DNA from: an uncultured Methylophilaceae bacterium
GTDB lineage: Bacteria; Pseudomonadota; Gammaproteobacteria; Burkholderiales; Methylophilaceae
NCBI GenBank assembly: GCA_903909015.1
Contig: CAIVUE010000081.1
Coordinates: forward strand, 1-39,389
Length of the DNA: 39,389 bases
Direction of reading: 5' to 3'
Position numbers and translations under genes: made by a program. A model generated the notes under the pieces. It was not told the DNA's origin, ran no database searches, and was given only the letters and a program-made list of their open reading frames with translations. Each line of letters begins with the position of its first letter. Positions within the stretch are counted from its first letter, which is position 1. Positions 18,476 through 27,782 of this stretch are shown here, one piece after another.

Positions 18476-19840
18476 ATGAGCACAAAAGTAAATATTGTCA
18501 TTCTTGCAGCAGGTAAAGGTACACGCATGCAATCCTTGACGCCTAAAGTCTTGCATCGTTTAGCTGGTAAGCCCTTATTGCAGCACGTGATCGAGGCAGC
18601 AAAACGGCTCTATCCGAGCAAGATGGCCGTTATTTATGGTTACGGTGGCGATACGGTTCCAAATGCATTTGCGCAGGAAGACATCATTTGGGTTGAACAA
18701 AAAGAGCAATTAGGAACTGGCCATGCAGTACAACAAGCGTCCCCAAAATTAGATGATGATGGCATTACGCTCATCCTATTGGGTGATGTCCCTTTACTTA
18801 ATCCGAAAAGCTGTTTGGCATTGATCAATAAAACTAAATCTATTGGTTTGTTGACGGTGAATAAACAGAATCCATCAGGCTATGGCCGTATTTTGAGAAA
18901 TGCCCAAGGACAAATTCTTTCCATTGTTGAGCATAAAGATGCGACGGATGATCAAAGAAAAATTACGGAAGTGAACACCGGCATTATTGCTGTGAATAAT
19001 GCCAAATTGAAACAGTGGTTATCACAACTGACAAACAATAATTCCCAAGGTGAATATTACCTGACAGACATTGTTGCCTTGGCAGTCAAAGAAGGCCTTA
19101 CTGTTGAGGCGGAAGTGACCCACGATGAGTCTTCTGTCGAGGGCGTCAATTCAAAAGCTGACCTTGCTGCATTGGAGCGTGTTTACCAACTCGCCTACGC
19201 TACAAAGCTAATGGAAGCAGGCGCAAGCCTGGCTGACCCATTTAGAATTGATGTACGTGGTGAGCTTAAAGTGGGTAAGGATGTTGAGATTGATGTGGGA
19301 TGCGTATTTGAAGGGCATGTGACATTGGCTGACCAAGTCAAAATTGGCCCTTATTGTGTTATCAAGGATAGCGTCGTTGGTCGAGCAACCTCCATTGCTG
19401 CATTCACTCATATTGATCAAGCCAAGATAGAAGCAGATTGTAGATTAGGGCCTTACGCAAGATTGCGTCCAGGGGCAGAATTGGCAGATTCAGCCCATGT
19501 CGGAAATTTTGTGGAGATTAAAAATAGCCAAATTGGTGCAGGCTCAAAAGCCAACCATTTGAGCTATATTGGCGACGCAACGATAGGTCAAAACGTCAAT
19601 ATTGGGGCAGGCACCATTACCTGCAATTACGATGGTGTGAATAAATATAGAACCATCATTGAAGATGATGTATTTATTGGATCAGATACCCAGTTAGTCG
19701 CTCCAGTAGTGATCGGTGAAGGTGCTACAATTGCAGCTGGTTCAACCATTACCAAGAATGCTCCGGCAGGTCAATTGACCTTCTGTCGAGCAAAAGATCA
19801 AAAAAGTATTCCTAACTGGAAACGCCCAGTTAAAAAATAA
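18476..19840 (+). CDS. glmU: Bifunctional UDP-N-acetylglucosamine pyrophosphorylase / glucosamine-1-phosphate N-acetyltransferase
   Basis: GlmU acetylates glucosamine-1-phosphate and then couples it to UTP, giving UDP-GlcNAc for peptidoglycan and lipopolysaccharide. The 454-aa protein has the uridylyltransferase motif LAAGKGTRM at 10-18 and a second half (about 250-454) of left-handed beta-helix hexapeptide repeats. The acetyltransferase active-site region around AHVGNFVEIKNS and NHLSYIGDATIG is present. Length is typical. It is 25 bp upstream of glmS, which makes the first pathway intermediate, so the two form a functional operon. Its promoter was not resolved in the 65 bp after the atp terminator. 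Confidence 0.98.
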   Translation: MSTKVNIVILAAGKGTRMQSLTPKVLHRLAGKPLLQHVIEAAKRLYPSKMAVIYGYGGDTVPNAFAQEDIIWVEQKEQLGTGHAVQQASPKLDDDGITLILLGDVPLLNPKSCLALINKTKSIGLLTVNKQNPSGYGRILRNAQGQILSIVEHKDATDDQRKITEVNTGIIAVNNAKLKQWLSQLTNNNSQGEYYLTDIVALAVKEGLTVEAEVTHDESSVEGVNSKADLAALERVYQLAYATKLMEAGASLADPFRIDVRGELKVGKDVEIDVGCVFEGHVTLADQVKIGPYCVIKDSVVGRATSIAAFTHIDQAKIEADCRLGPYARLRPGAELADSAHVGNFVEIKNSQIGAGSKANHLSYIGDATIGQNVNIGAGTITCNYDGVNKYRTIIEDDVFIGSDTQLVAPVVIGEGATIAAGSTITKNAPAGQLTFCRAKDQKSIPNWKRPVKK

Positions 19841-19865
19841 TTAGAGAACTATAAGAAAGCTCATT

Positions 19866-21698
19866 ATGTGTGGCATTGTTGGCGCAATTGGAAGTAGAAA
19901 TATTGTTTCGACCTTAATTGAAGGGTTAAGTCGTTTGGAATATCGCGGCTATGACTCAGCTGGTATAGCGGTGTTAAATGGCCAGTCTATCGAACGCGTT
20001 CGAGCTGTTGGCCGTGTTGCTGCAATGACAGGCAAAGCCAATGAAGTGCAACTCAGTGGCCAGATCGGTATCGGGCATACGCGCTGGGCAACCCATGGTG
20101 GGGTCACAGAAAGCAACGCCCACCCTCACGTTTCTAAAAATGAAATCGCCGTTGTTCATAACGGCATTATCGAAAATCATGATGAGCAGCGCGATCGTTT
20201 AGCAGCGCTGGGCTATGTTTTTGAGTCGCAAACAGATACAGAAGTAATTGCCCATCTCATCCACTATTATCATGATCAAGGCTTAGCTTTACTTGCAGCA
20301 ACACAAAAAGCCGTCACTGAATTAACTGGCGCTTTCGCGATTAGCGTGATTTCAGTGAAAGAGCCTAACGCGATGATTACGGCTAGATTTGGTTGTCCAT
20401 TGCTGATTGGTTTAGGTGAAGGTGAAAACTTTATTGCGTCAGATGTTTCAGCCGTACTATCCGTCACACGTAAAGTCATGTATCTAGAAGATGGTGATGT
20501 CGCGGAAATTCGACGTGATGGTGTGACCGTATTTGGCGCAGATGGTAAAACAGTTACTCGCAAAATCCATTTAAGTGATGTGTCTTTAGCTTCAATGGAG
20601 TTAGGCCCATATGCGCACTTCATGCAAAAAGAAATTCACGAGCAACCTCGTGCTTTAGCCGATACCATCGAAGCGTTAATTGACGACAATCATTTCTCCC
20701 CTGCGCTTTTTGGCGATGGGGCTGAAGCGATTTTCAATCAAGTGGATAGCATTCTTATTCTGGCAGCTGGGACTAGTTACTATGCAGCGCTAACAGCCAA
20801 ATATTGGATTGAAGATATTGCGAAGCTTCCAACTAGTGTGGAAATCGCAAGTGAATATCGCTACCGTCAGTCAGTTCCTAATCCGAAGCAGCTCATTGTG
20901 ACGATCTCGCAATCGGGTGAAACACTCGATACCATGGAAGCGTTAAAGCATGCTAAATCGCTAGGTCAGAATCTCACCCTAGCCATATGTAATGTACCAG
21001 AGAGTGCTATACCACGTGCATCCGCACTTGTGTTCTACACTCGTGCAGGTGCGGAAATTGGTGTGGCTTCTACGAAGGCATTTACAACCCAATTAGTCGC
21101 ATTATTCACTTTGGCCGCTACATTGGCTAAGCAACGTAGTTTGCTTAATCGTAAACAAGAGCAGGATTATTTAAATGCACTTCGTCAGCTCGCAGTTAGT
21201 GTTCAACACGCGCTCAATCTAGAACCACAAATTCGTGAGTGGGCTAAAGCGTTTGCGAATAAACATCATGCGTTGTTCTTAGGTAGAGGGATCCACTATC
21301 CTATCGCATTGGAAGGAGCTTTAAAGCTCAAGGAGATCTCTTATATCCATGCTGAGGCCTACCCCGCCGGCGAACTTAAACATGGCCCGTTGGCTTTGGT
21401 AGATAGTGATATGCCTATTGTTGTGATTGCCCCTAACGATGCGTTGCTTGAGAAAGTGAAATCCAACATGCAAGAAGTGGCAGCCCGTGGCGGTCAACTC
21501 TTCGTGTTTGCAGATGCTGATAGTCACTTTGCTGAAAGTGAAGGCGTGCATGTGATTCGTACCCCAAGGCATGTGGGTGTGCTTTCACCAATTCTTCATA
21601 CCATCCCTGTTCAAATGCTTGCCTACCATGCAGCCCTGCTTAAAGGGACTGATGTAGATAATCCTCGTAATCTTGCAAAATCAGTGACCGTTGAATAA
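19866..21698 (+). CDS. glmS: Glutamine-fructose-6-phosphate aminotransferase (isomerizing)
   Basis: GlmS makes glucosamine-6-phosphate from fructose-6-phosphate and glutamine, the entry to amino-sugar synthesis. The 610-aa protein starts MCGIVGAIG; after removal of Met, the Cys is the N-terminal glutaminase nucleophile. Two SIS sugar-binding domains follow, with SQSGETLDT and the region around STKAFTTQ. It ends [12 protein letters not shown], the conserved C-terminal tail that channels ammonia. There is only a 25-bp gap upstream, so no glmS ribozyme is present. Confidence 0.99.
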   Translation: MCGIVGAIGSRNIVSTLIEGLSRLEYRGYDSAGIAVLNGQSIERVRAVGRVAAMTGKANEVQLSGQIGIGHTRWATHGGVTESNAHPHVSKNEIAVVHNGIIENHDEQRDRLAALGYVFESQTDTEVIAHLIHYYHDQGLALLAATQKAVTELTGAFAISVISVKEPNAMITARFGCPLLIGLGEGENFIASDVSAVLSVTRKVMYLEDGDVAEIRRDGVTVFGADGKTVTRKIHLSDVSLASMELGPYAHFMQKEIHEQPRALADTIEALIDDNHFSPALFGDGAEAIFNQVDSILILAAGTSYYAALTAKYWIEDIAKLPTSVEIASEYRYRQSVPNPKQLIVTISQSGETLDTMEALKHAKSLGQNLTLAICNVPESAIPRASALVFYTRAGAEIGVASTKAFTTQLVALFTLAATLAKQRSLLNRKQEQDYLNALRQLAVSVQHALNLEPQIREWAKAFANKHHALFLGRGIHYPIALEGALKLKEISYIHAEAYPAGELKHGPLALVDSDMPIVVIAPNDALLEKVKSNMQEVAARGGQLFVFADADSHFAESEGVHVIRTPRHVGVLSPILHTIPVQMLAYHAALLKGTDVDNPRNLAKSVTVE

Positions 21699-21718
21699 CG
21701 CTTTAGCGTTTATATAAA

Positions 21719-23245
21719 ATGCTAACGCGTATTCAACAGATACATAATCGTCATCGCCATCAGTTACGTGCACTGATCCGTTTTCTTACCTACTTATTCG
21801 CTTTTTTCCTAACGGCGATTGCCTATTGGATTGCTGATAATTTTGGTGAGCCATCCTTAGAGCAAGTCCTCTACCATGCCCAGTTTGGTATGGAGGGATT
21901 AGTGGATACCGATACCGCATTAATTAAGAGTTTCTTAAGTTGGTGCATAGCTTTGCCAGCAAGCTTGTCTTTATTGTTGGTGTTGGTCGAGTCCTCAATT
22001 GCCTTATTCATCACCCATGGCTCCGATCACTGGCTTACAAAGCCTGCACGAGCAGCGAATATTCATGTGGTGAAAGTTTTCTATTGGTTTATTAACCACC
22101 GCGCCCCGCTTTATATCTTGATAGCCTCAGCGATTTATTTTTGTGTTCAATTTTCGGTAACCGCTTTTGTTCACAATCAATTTGGGAAAGACTATTTTGC
22201 TGCGCATTATGTCTATCCAGCCAAAGTAAAAATTGAGGCGATTAAGCCCAAAAATTTAGTGTTGATTTACGTTGAGAGTTTGGAAGACACCTACAAAGAT
22301 CCGAAGATCTTTGGCAAGAATCTTTTAACGAGCCTAGACCATTTTAAAGGCGTCAGTTTTGCCCACTTCAAACAAGCACCAGGGACTGGTTGGACAATTG
22401 CAGGTATCACCTCTACTCAGTGTGGGTTGCCGCTTAAGAGTGTGAGTTTGTATGATGGTAATGACCAAGGTGAAAACATCAAATCATTCCTCCCTAATGC
22501 AGTTTGCCTAGGGGATATTTTGCACAATGCGGGATATTACAACGTGTACATGGCTGGCGATGCTTTGGCATTCTCTGGCAAAGGAAAATTCTTCCAAGAT
22601 CATCATTACGATGAAGTCTATGGCCGTGAGGAATTAAAAGGAAATCGTAAAGCGGCAGATATGAATTATTGGGGGCTTTACGATGATGACTTATTGGCAT
22701 TGGTAAAAGCAAAGCTCATCAAACTACATGCTGAAAATAAACCATTTAATCTAACCTTCAACACGATTGATACCCATGGCCCGGATGGTTTCATTTCAAA
22801 GTATTGCAAAGCCCATGGGATTAAAGATTTTAATGGTGTCGTCGAATGCACCTCCAATCAGGTAGCTGAGCTTCTTCAGTTTATGAGACAAAATAAATTC
22901 TTTAGTGACACCAACGTCGTGATTGTAGGCGACCATCTTGCTATGGAAAACCCAGTCTATGACAAGCTAGAAAAAGTGAAAGAGCGTCATGTCTTTAATG
23001 CATTAATTTCGAATAAACCGGTCGTTAAAAATCGTGAAGATATTCTCCACTTTGATATGTTTCCAACGATTATAGAATTTATTGGCTTCAAAGTAGATGG
23101 CGGTAAACTAGGGTTGGGATTTACTGCAATTTCAAAAGAAACCGATTTGCCACCAGCGAACGAATACGAAGAAATGAATGAAGACTTATTGAATCAGTCT
23201 GATGAATATTTAGATCTCTGGAAAAAACAAGAAATTACGCATTAA
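21719..23245 (+). CDS. OpgB/MdoB-like phosphoglycerol transferase (sulfatase-fold membrane protein)
   Basis: The 508-aa protein has three predicted N-terminal membrane segments (about 24-44, 70-96, 130-150), then a large periplasmic alkaline-phosphatase/sulfatase-fold domain. From memory it resembles E. coli OpgB over that domain: VYVESLEDTY-like start, PGTGWTIAG (221-229, probable nucleophile Thr226), TQCGLPL, NAVCLGDIL, DTHGPDGF and GDHLAM. OpgB moves phosphoglycerol from phosphatidylglycerol onto periplasmic glucans, but no opgGH genes lie here, so the acceptor is open. It follows glmS by 20 bp; a short hairpin (AACGC/GCGTT, 21697-21710) sits at the junction. Its stop overlaps the convergent gene by 4 bp. 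Confidence 0.82.
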   Translation: MLTRIQQIHNRHRHQLRALIRFLTYLFAFFLTAIAYWIADNFGEPSLEQVLYHAQFGMEGLVDTDTALIKSFLSWCIALPASLSLLLVLVESSIALFITHGSDHWLTKPARAANIHVVKVFYWFINHRAPLYILIASAIYFCVQFSVTAFVHNQFGKDYFAAHYVYPAKVKIEAIKPKNLVLIYVESLEDTYKDPKIFGKNLLTSLDHFKGVSFAHFKQAPGTGWTIAGITSTQCGLPLKSVSLYDGNDQGENIKSFLPNAVCLGDILHNAGYYNVYMAGDALAFSGKGKFFQDHHYDEVYGREELKGNRKAADMNYWGLYDDDLLALVKAKLIKLHAENKPFNLTFNTIDTHGPDGFISKYCKAHGIKDFNGVVECTSNQVAELLQFMRQNKFFSDTNVVIVGDHLAMENPVYDKLEKVKERHVFNALISNKPVVKNREDILHFDMFPTIIEFIGFKVDGGKLGLGFTAISKETDLPPANEYEEMNEDLLNQSDEYLDLWKKQEITH

Positions 23246-23886
23246 TGATTTCTGGTAATTTTTAAGCTAGGCAATTGCCATTTGAACTGAATTGTTAGAC
23301 CTCTTAATGCAGTCGTTATACTTGCCGATAAGAACAAGACCAACCACTGAGGCAAGTTTAATTCCGTTAAGCCGATGAGTAACCAACTTCCTAGAAATGC
23401 CAATACCGCGTAGGGCTGATGGTCATTAAAAGCTTTAGGAATTTCGTTACAGCAAATATCTCTTAGTACGCCACCAAATACTGCTGTCATCATTCCCATG
23501 AGGGCTGCAACAATGGCTGGCATTCCTAATTCCAAAGGAATTTGCGTCCCTAATGCTGCAAATAGGCCTAGGCCTAAAGCATCTGGAATTTGAATCGCCT
23601 TTTCAGTAATGCTGATATGTCGCTCCCGCATAAAGATCATGGCGAGTAGACATGTGATGATTAAGATCCATAGCCAAAGCGAATGGCTGACCCAAAAGAA
23701 CGGACGCCGATCAAGCAAGATATCTCTTAATGTTCCTCCACCAAAAGCCGACACACCGCTCACGATACATAGGCCAACGACATCCATTTTCTTTCTGATC
23801 CCAGCAATCAATCCAGAAAGGGCAAAGGCGAAAGTGGCGACAATTTCAATTGTGAACTGAATGGTATGCATGGAAAGATTCAGCAT
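23242..23886 (-). CDS. TRIC-family (UPF0126) inner membrane protein
   Basis: The product (about 214 aa from the ATG at 23886) is a seven-helix protein built from two similar halves, each with a glycine-rich signature: GGGTLRDILL in the first and GGVLRDICC in the second. This matches the bacterial trimeric intracellular cation channel/YadS-YicG family, whose substrate is not settled in most species. A TTG one codon earlier (23889) and an ATG at 23871 are alternative starts; none has a clear ribosome binding site. It lies 15 bp after the SDR gene as the last member of the argS operon and converges on opgB. Confidence 0.88.
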   Translation of the reverse strand: MLNLSMHTIQFTIEIVATFAFALSGLIAGIRKKMDVVGLCIVSGVSAFGGGTLRDILLDRRPFFWVSHSLWLWILIITCLLAMIFMRERHISITEKAIQIPDALGLGLFAALGTQIPLELGMPAIVAALMGMMTAVFGGVLRDICCNEIPKAFNDHQPYAVLAFLGSWLLIGLTELNLPQWLVLFLSASITTALRGLTIQFKWQLPSLKITRNH

Positions 23887-23901
23887 CAAAGGTGTTAGCT
23901 T

Positions 23902-24693
23902 TTAAAGCCAATCCCAATTTGCATGCGCCTTACGAGGCGCATTTCTCATGATGAAGTCCCAAAGCCATGGTGGGAGGAAACGCATGACTCTCACTAAGCA
24001 ACCCATTTGCCAAGGGATGACGATAAAACGTTTTCTCTTTTCAATGGCAGATGCAAACTTCTTGGCGGCAACATCTGGGGCCATTAAAAATGGCATGGCG
24101 TATTGGTTGATGTCTGTCATTGGGGTTTTGATATAACCAGGGGCAATCGTAGTGACATTGATACCATCTGGAATTAATTCAACACGGAGGCTTTCAAGGT
24201 ATGCAATTGTTGCAGCTTTAGAAGCACTATAGGCACCCGCGCCTGGCAAACCTCTAATGCCAGCAACACTGGCAATACCTACTAAACTGCCTTTCTTGGA
24301 CTGCTTCATCGCATGAATGAAGGGTTGGAAGGTATGCACCATTCCGAGTAAATTGATATCAATGACACCTTTGAAGGTGTTGATATCATTTTTGTTTTCT
24401 GTGAGTGTGCCGGCGCTCACCCCAGCGTTTGCAATCACAATATCCGGAGCACCGAACCGTGCAATAAAATCCTGTGCTGCTTTTTCTAATGCGTCTGAAT
24501 CTCTTACATCAAGCGCATAAATAGCAGTTTTTGTTGGGAGCTTGTTTTGAAGGGTTGTTAATAAAGAAGTGCGTCTTGCCGCTAAGCCAATAATGGCGCC
24601 TTCATTGGCATAGTGCTCGGCGAGTGCTAACCCTATCCCACTTGAGGCGCCTGTAATAAATACTTTAAGTTGAGACACGATTGTGTCCGTCAC
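23902..24693 (-). CDS. Short-chain dehydrogenase/reductase (SDR family)
   Basis: The 263-aa protein is a classical SDR: cofactor motif TGASSGIG at 14-21, NAG at 89-91 and the catalytic Ser142, Tyr155 and Lys159 in the correct spacing (YSASK). Substrate is unknown. The reading frame starts with GTG at 24693, which overlaps the dsbA stop by one base; a second GTG (24678) would give the common MSQLKVFITGASSGIG start. No ATG is available. It lies in a conserved betaproteobacterial neighbourhood argS-SPOR-dsbA-SDR. A strong inverted repeat on the opposite strand lies inside it (24355-24393). Confidence 0.88.
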   Translation of the reverse strand: MTDTIVSQLKVFITGASSGIGLALAEHYANEGAIIGLAARRTSLLTTLQNKLPTKTAIYALDVRDSDALEKAAQDFIARFGAPDIVIANAGVSAGTLTENKNDINTFKGVIDINLLGMVHTFQPFIHAMKQSKKGSLVGIASVAGIRGLPGAGAYSASKAATIAYLESLRVELIPDGINVTTIAPGYIKTPMTDINQYAMPFLMAPDVAAKKFASAIEKRKRFIVIPWQMGCLVRVMRFLPPWLWDFIMRNAPRKAHANWDWL

Positions 24694-25328
24694 TATTTTT
24701 TAGCGGCTTTGTCTTTTCGAATGTTCTCAATGAGGTAATTAGCCACATTAAATACTTCTTGGTTGCCGCCAGCCATCGTCACAGAAGTGATGTATTTTCC
24801 ATCAATAATCAATGATGGAACGCCTGTTGCACCAGAAGCACGGAAGATTTGCGCTGCTTGATTAAGCTTAGTATTGAGTGAGAATGAATTAAATTCTGAT
24901 TCTACTTTTTTACGATCTAAGCCACTTTCCTTGGTCATCCAATCGATTGTTGCACGCTCATCATTTGGAAGGAATGCTTTTTGTTTATGGAGGGCATCGA
25001 AAAGTTTGCTATGTAGTTTTTCTGTTAAGCCTAATGCTTCCATCACATAGAAAGCTTTAGCCATTGGCGCCCAATCAGGACGTGGCAGGCCAGGTACGCG
25101 TTTAAACACAACGTCTTTTGGTAAAGTTTTTACCCACGCAGCAAGTTGAGGCTCTAATGCATAGCAATGTGGGCAGCCATACCAAAATAGCTCTGTGACT
25201 TCAATTTTTGCAGGACTGTCGGTTGGAATAACTTGGACAGTTGGGCTAAATTCAGTGCCATTTTGTGGGACGTCTGCCATAACGGTTGTTGAAACGAGCA
25301 ACATGAGCGCTGTCAGAAGTTTTTTCAT
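24693..25328 (-). CDS. dsbA: Periplasmic thiol:disulfide oxidoreductase DsbA
   Basis: DsbA introduces disulfide bonds into exported proteins. The 211-aa precursor has a signal peptide (MKKLLTALMLLVSTTVMA, about 18 residues), the active-site CPHC at 52-55 within FWYGCPHCY, and the cis-proline segment TGVPSLII near 168. A helical insertion lies between them, as in the DsbA family. AAGGAT precedes the ATG. The cytochrome c'' in this window carries a periplasmic disulfide that could be a client; this is inference. Confidence 0.97.
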   Translation of the reverse strand: MKKLLTALMLLVSTTVMADVPQNGTEFSPTVQVIPTDSPAKIEVTELFWYGCPHCYALEPQLAAWVKTLPKDVVFKRVPGLPRPDWAPMAKAFYVMEALGLTEKLHSKLFDALHKQKAFLPNDERATIDWMTKESGLDRKKVESEFNSFSLNTKLNQAAQIFRASGATGVPSLIIDGKYITSVTMAGGNQEVFNVANYLIENIRKDKAAKK

Positions 25329-25395
25329 GTCTAATATCCTTAATTAAATTTTGATGACTAATTAATAACGAACCTGGAGCATTTTCGCTGACAAT

Positions 25396-25974
25396 TTATT
25401 GTGCAGCGTTTGTATTTACCTTAATGAGATCAGTTTTAAATCCATTCTCAACTAAATCATTTTTTGTTTTAGTAATTTGGGATGGATCAGAAAATGGACC
25501 TACGCGCACGCGGTGCAAGAGACCTTTCTCAGGAATGTTGACGCTTTGAATAATGGCTTCCAAGCCCTGAAGTGCCAACTTCGCTTTCATGTTGTCTGCT
25601 TCTTGTTCAGTTTGAAAAGCGCCTACCTGAAGAAAGTAGGTTTCTTTAGGTTTTGCGTCATCATTTTGAAGTTGTTTAATTTCTTGCTCGGTCACTTTAG
25701 ATTCATTGCCAGGCAAAATATTGTAGTACTCAAACCGATCTTTAGTTGGAGATGCGTCTGCGTTAGCTTCTTTTTTCGTATCTAAAGGATCAACTGATTC
25801 TATGGTCACATTGTCATTGCTCTTAGCAGTAAAAGGACTCTCACCACCTTTGATATACACGGTAAACCCAACAGCAATTGCTACCCCAACGAGCAAGCCT
25901 AAAACAAAACCATTCAAAAATGGATTAGATTTTCTTTCGGGTTTAGGAGGTGCTGGTTTGTAATCTCTAGTCAT
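25396..25974 (-). CDS. SPOR-domain (FtsN-like) cell division protein
   Basis: The product (192 aa from the ATG at 25974) is a bitopic inner-membrane protein. It has a short basic cytoplasmic N-terminus (MTRDYKPAPPKPERKSNPF), one membrane helix (about 19-40), a periplasmic linker, and a C-terminal SPOR domain (about 115-190, from YFLQVGAFQT to GFKTDLIKV). SPOR domains bind denuded septal peptidoglycan, so a role at the division site is likely. A GTG four codons earlier (25986) is an alternative start, but the ATG has AAGTGGA in front of it. The gene lies between argS and dsbA. Confidence 0.88.
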   Translation of the reverse strand: MTRDYKPAPPKPERKSNPFLNGFVLGLLVGVAIAVGFTVYIKGGESPFTAKSNDNVTIESVDPLDTKKEANADASPTKDRFEYYNILPGNESKVTEQEIKQLQNDDAKPKETYFLQVGAFQTEQEADNMKAKLALQGLEAIIQSVNIPEKGLLHRVRVGPFSDPSQITKTKNDLVENGFKTDLIKVNTNAAQ

Positions 25975-26015
25975 ATTGATATCCACTTAATTGCTTAATC
26001 TGAATCAAATAATCC

Positions 26016-27686
26016 TTACATTTTGTTAGGAGCGCTTACGCCTAACAATTGAAGGCCATTTCGTAAAACTTGCTGTGTTGCATTGATTAGGGCTAAACGC
26101 GCTAATTTAGTTGTTTCATTATCAACTAGGATTTTATGCTCATTGTAAAAACTATGTAGGTCGCTTGCTAAATCTTTTAAATAATTTGCAACACTATGGG
26201 GGGCTAAATCAGTTGCAGCTGATTCAACAACCTCTGGGAATTCGCTTAGGCGTTGCATTAAGGCTGCATCGTGTGCGCTATTGAGTGGACCTAAATCAAC
26301 GCTAGATAAGCTATTTGTTTCACCACCCCATTGTGCAAGAACACTGCAAATACGAGCATGCGCATATTGAATGTAATATACGGGATTATCGTTTGTTTGT
26401 GCACGTGCTAAATCGATATCAAAAATCAATTGTGAATCTGCACGACGTGCTGCTAGGAAGTAACGTGTAGCATCGCAGCCGACCTCTTCAATGAGGTCGC
26501 GCAGGGTGACATAACTGCCAGCACGTTTTGATAACTTGACCTCTTCGCCGCCACGCATGACAGTGACCATTTGATGCAAGACGTAATCCGGCCATCCTTG
26601 AGGGATGCCAACATTGACTGCCTGTAAACCAGCACGCACTCGCGTGATGGTACTGTGGTGATCAGCGCCTTGTTCATTGATTACTCGGTCAAAGCCGCGA
26701 TTCCATTTGTCTACGTGATAAGCCACGTCAGGGACGAAATACGTATAGCCGCCATCTGTTTTTCGCATCACACGGTCTTTGTCATCACCAAAGTCTGTGG
26801 TGCGTAACCATAGTGCGTCATCTTGTTCGTATGTATGACCACTTGCAATTAAGCTTTTAACGGTGCTTTCAACTTTGCCATCGGTATAAAGGGCAGACTC
26901 AAGTGAAAATACGTCGAAATTAATTTGGAAGGCACGCAAATCTAAATCTTGCTCGTGACGCAAATAAGCAACTGAAAAAGCCCGAATAGATTCGGCATCT
27001 TCAGCATCGCCAGTTGCCGTCACTTTAATATCGTCAGCAACGACCGTTTCCTTGTTCAGGTAGGCTTTTGCAACGTCGGCAATATACTCACCTCGGTAGC
27101 CTGCTTCGGGCCATGTAGGGTCGTCTGGCGTGATGCCCCGGCAACGCAATTGAACGGAGTGCGTCAGGTTATCAATCTGAACGCCTGCATCGTTGTAGTA
27201 AAATTCACGAGTAACCGCCCAGCCATTAGCATCGAGCAAACGTGCTAAACAATCACCCACTGCTGCGCCTCGGCCATGACCCACATGGAGAGGCCCCGTT
27301 GGATTTGCTGAAACAAATTCAACCTGTACTTTGCGACCTTGGCCAATTTGATTGTGCCCAAACTTTTCGCCTTGTTTGGCAATTAAACTGATAATGGTCT
27401 GTTTGGCATTGGCCCCAAGATGAAAGTTAATAAAGCCAGCCCCTGCTATTTCGATCTTTTCAATATAATCAGAAGTTGGCAGCGCCTTGATTAAACTTTC
27501 TGCAATAGCACGTGGATTTTGACGAAGTGGTTTAGCTAGCAACATGGCTAAGTTGGTAGAAAAGTCGCCATGGTCTTTATTTTTAGGGCGCTCAAGCTGA
27601 ATCATTAGACTAGACGCGTCAAAATCAGCATTTTGCGTTAAGCTTTTTGCGGCTTGTGCCAGTAATTCGGTAATATGTGCTTTCAA
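26016..27686 (-). CDS. argS: Arginyl-tRNA synthetase
   Basis: ArgS charges tRNA-Arg. The 556-aa class I synthetase has an N-terminal additional domain, the HIGH-type motif in [15 protein letters not shown] (about 122-136), the KMSKS-equivalent VKLSKRAG near 383, and the C-terminal DALR anticodon-binding region (about 430-556). The start is a TTG at 27686; an in-frame stop lies upstream and the next ATG would delete conserved N-terminal sequence. No clear Shine-Dalgarno is seen. It heads the operon with the SPOR protein, dsbA, SDR and TRIC genes and is divergent from priA. Confidence 0.96.
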   Translation of the reverse strand: MKAHITELLAQAAKSLTQNADFDASSLMIQLERPKNKDHGDFSTNLAMLLAKPLRQNPRAIAESLIKALPTSDYIEKIEIAGAGFINFHLGANAKQTIISLIAKQGEKFGHNQIGQGRKVQVEFVSANPTGPLHVGHGRGAAVGDCLARLLDANGWAVTREFYYNDAGVQIDNLTHSVQLRCRGITPDDPTWPEAGYRGEYIADVAKAYLNKETVVADDIKVTATGDAEDAESIRAFSVAYLRHEQDLDLRAFQINFDVFSLESALYTDGKVESTVKSLIASGHTYEQDDALWLRTTDFGDDKDRVMRKTDGGYTYFVPDVAYHVDKWNRGFDRVINEQGADHHSTITRVRAGLQAVNVGIPQGWPDYVLHQMVTVMRGGEEVKLSKRAGSYVTLRDLIEEVGCDATRYFLAARRADSQLIFDIDLARAQTNDNPVYYIQYAHARICSVLAQWGGETNSLSSVDLGPLNSAHDAALMQRLSEFPEVVESAATDLAPHSVANYLKDLASDLHSFYNEHKILVDNETTKLARLALINATQQVLRNGLQLLGVSAPNKM

Positions 27687-27782
27687 GGCAGAATATCTAA
27701 GAGGTATAAAACGTGTATTTTAACTCATTGAGTGCTTGCGCTCATCCCCTATTCCATTTTATCTAGTGTTTACTTAGAGTTA

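Noticed and set aside
19841-19865. Possible glmS ribozyme upstream of glmS
   Set aside because: Only 25 bp separate glmU and glmS, far too short for the ribozyme.
26982-26995. Short CCGAAT/ATTCGG hairpin with a T-run on the minus strand inside argS
   Set aside because: Only five stable pairs are possible with a usable loop, and two bases separate it from the T-run. This is too weak to call a terminator.
27732-27782. N-terminal extension of priA from a GTG at 27732
   Set aside because: The added 17 residues are atypical for PriA, and the ATG at 27783 gives the normal N-terminus.
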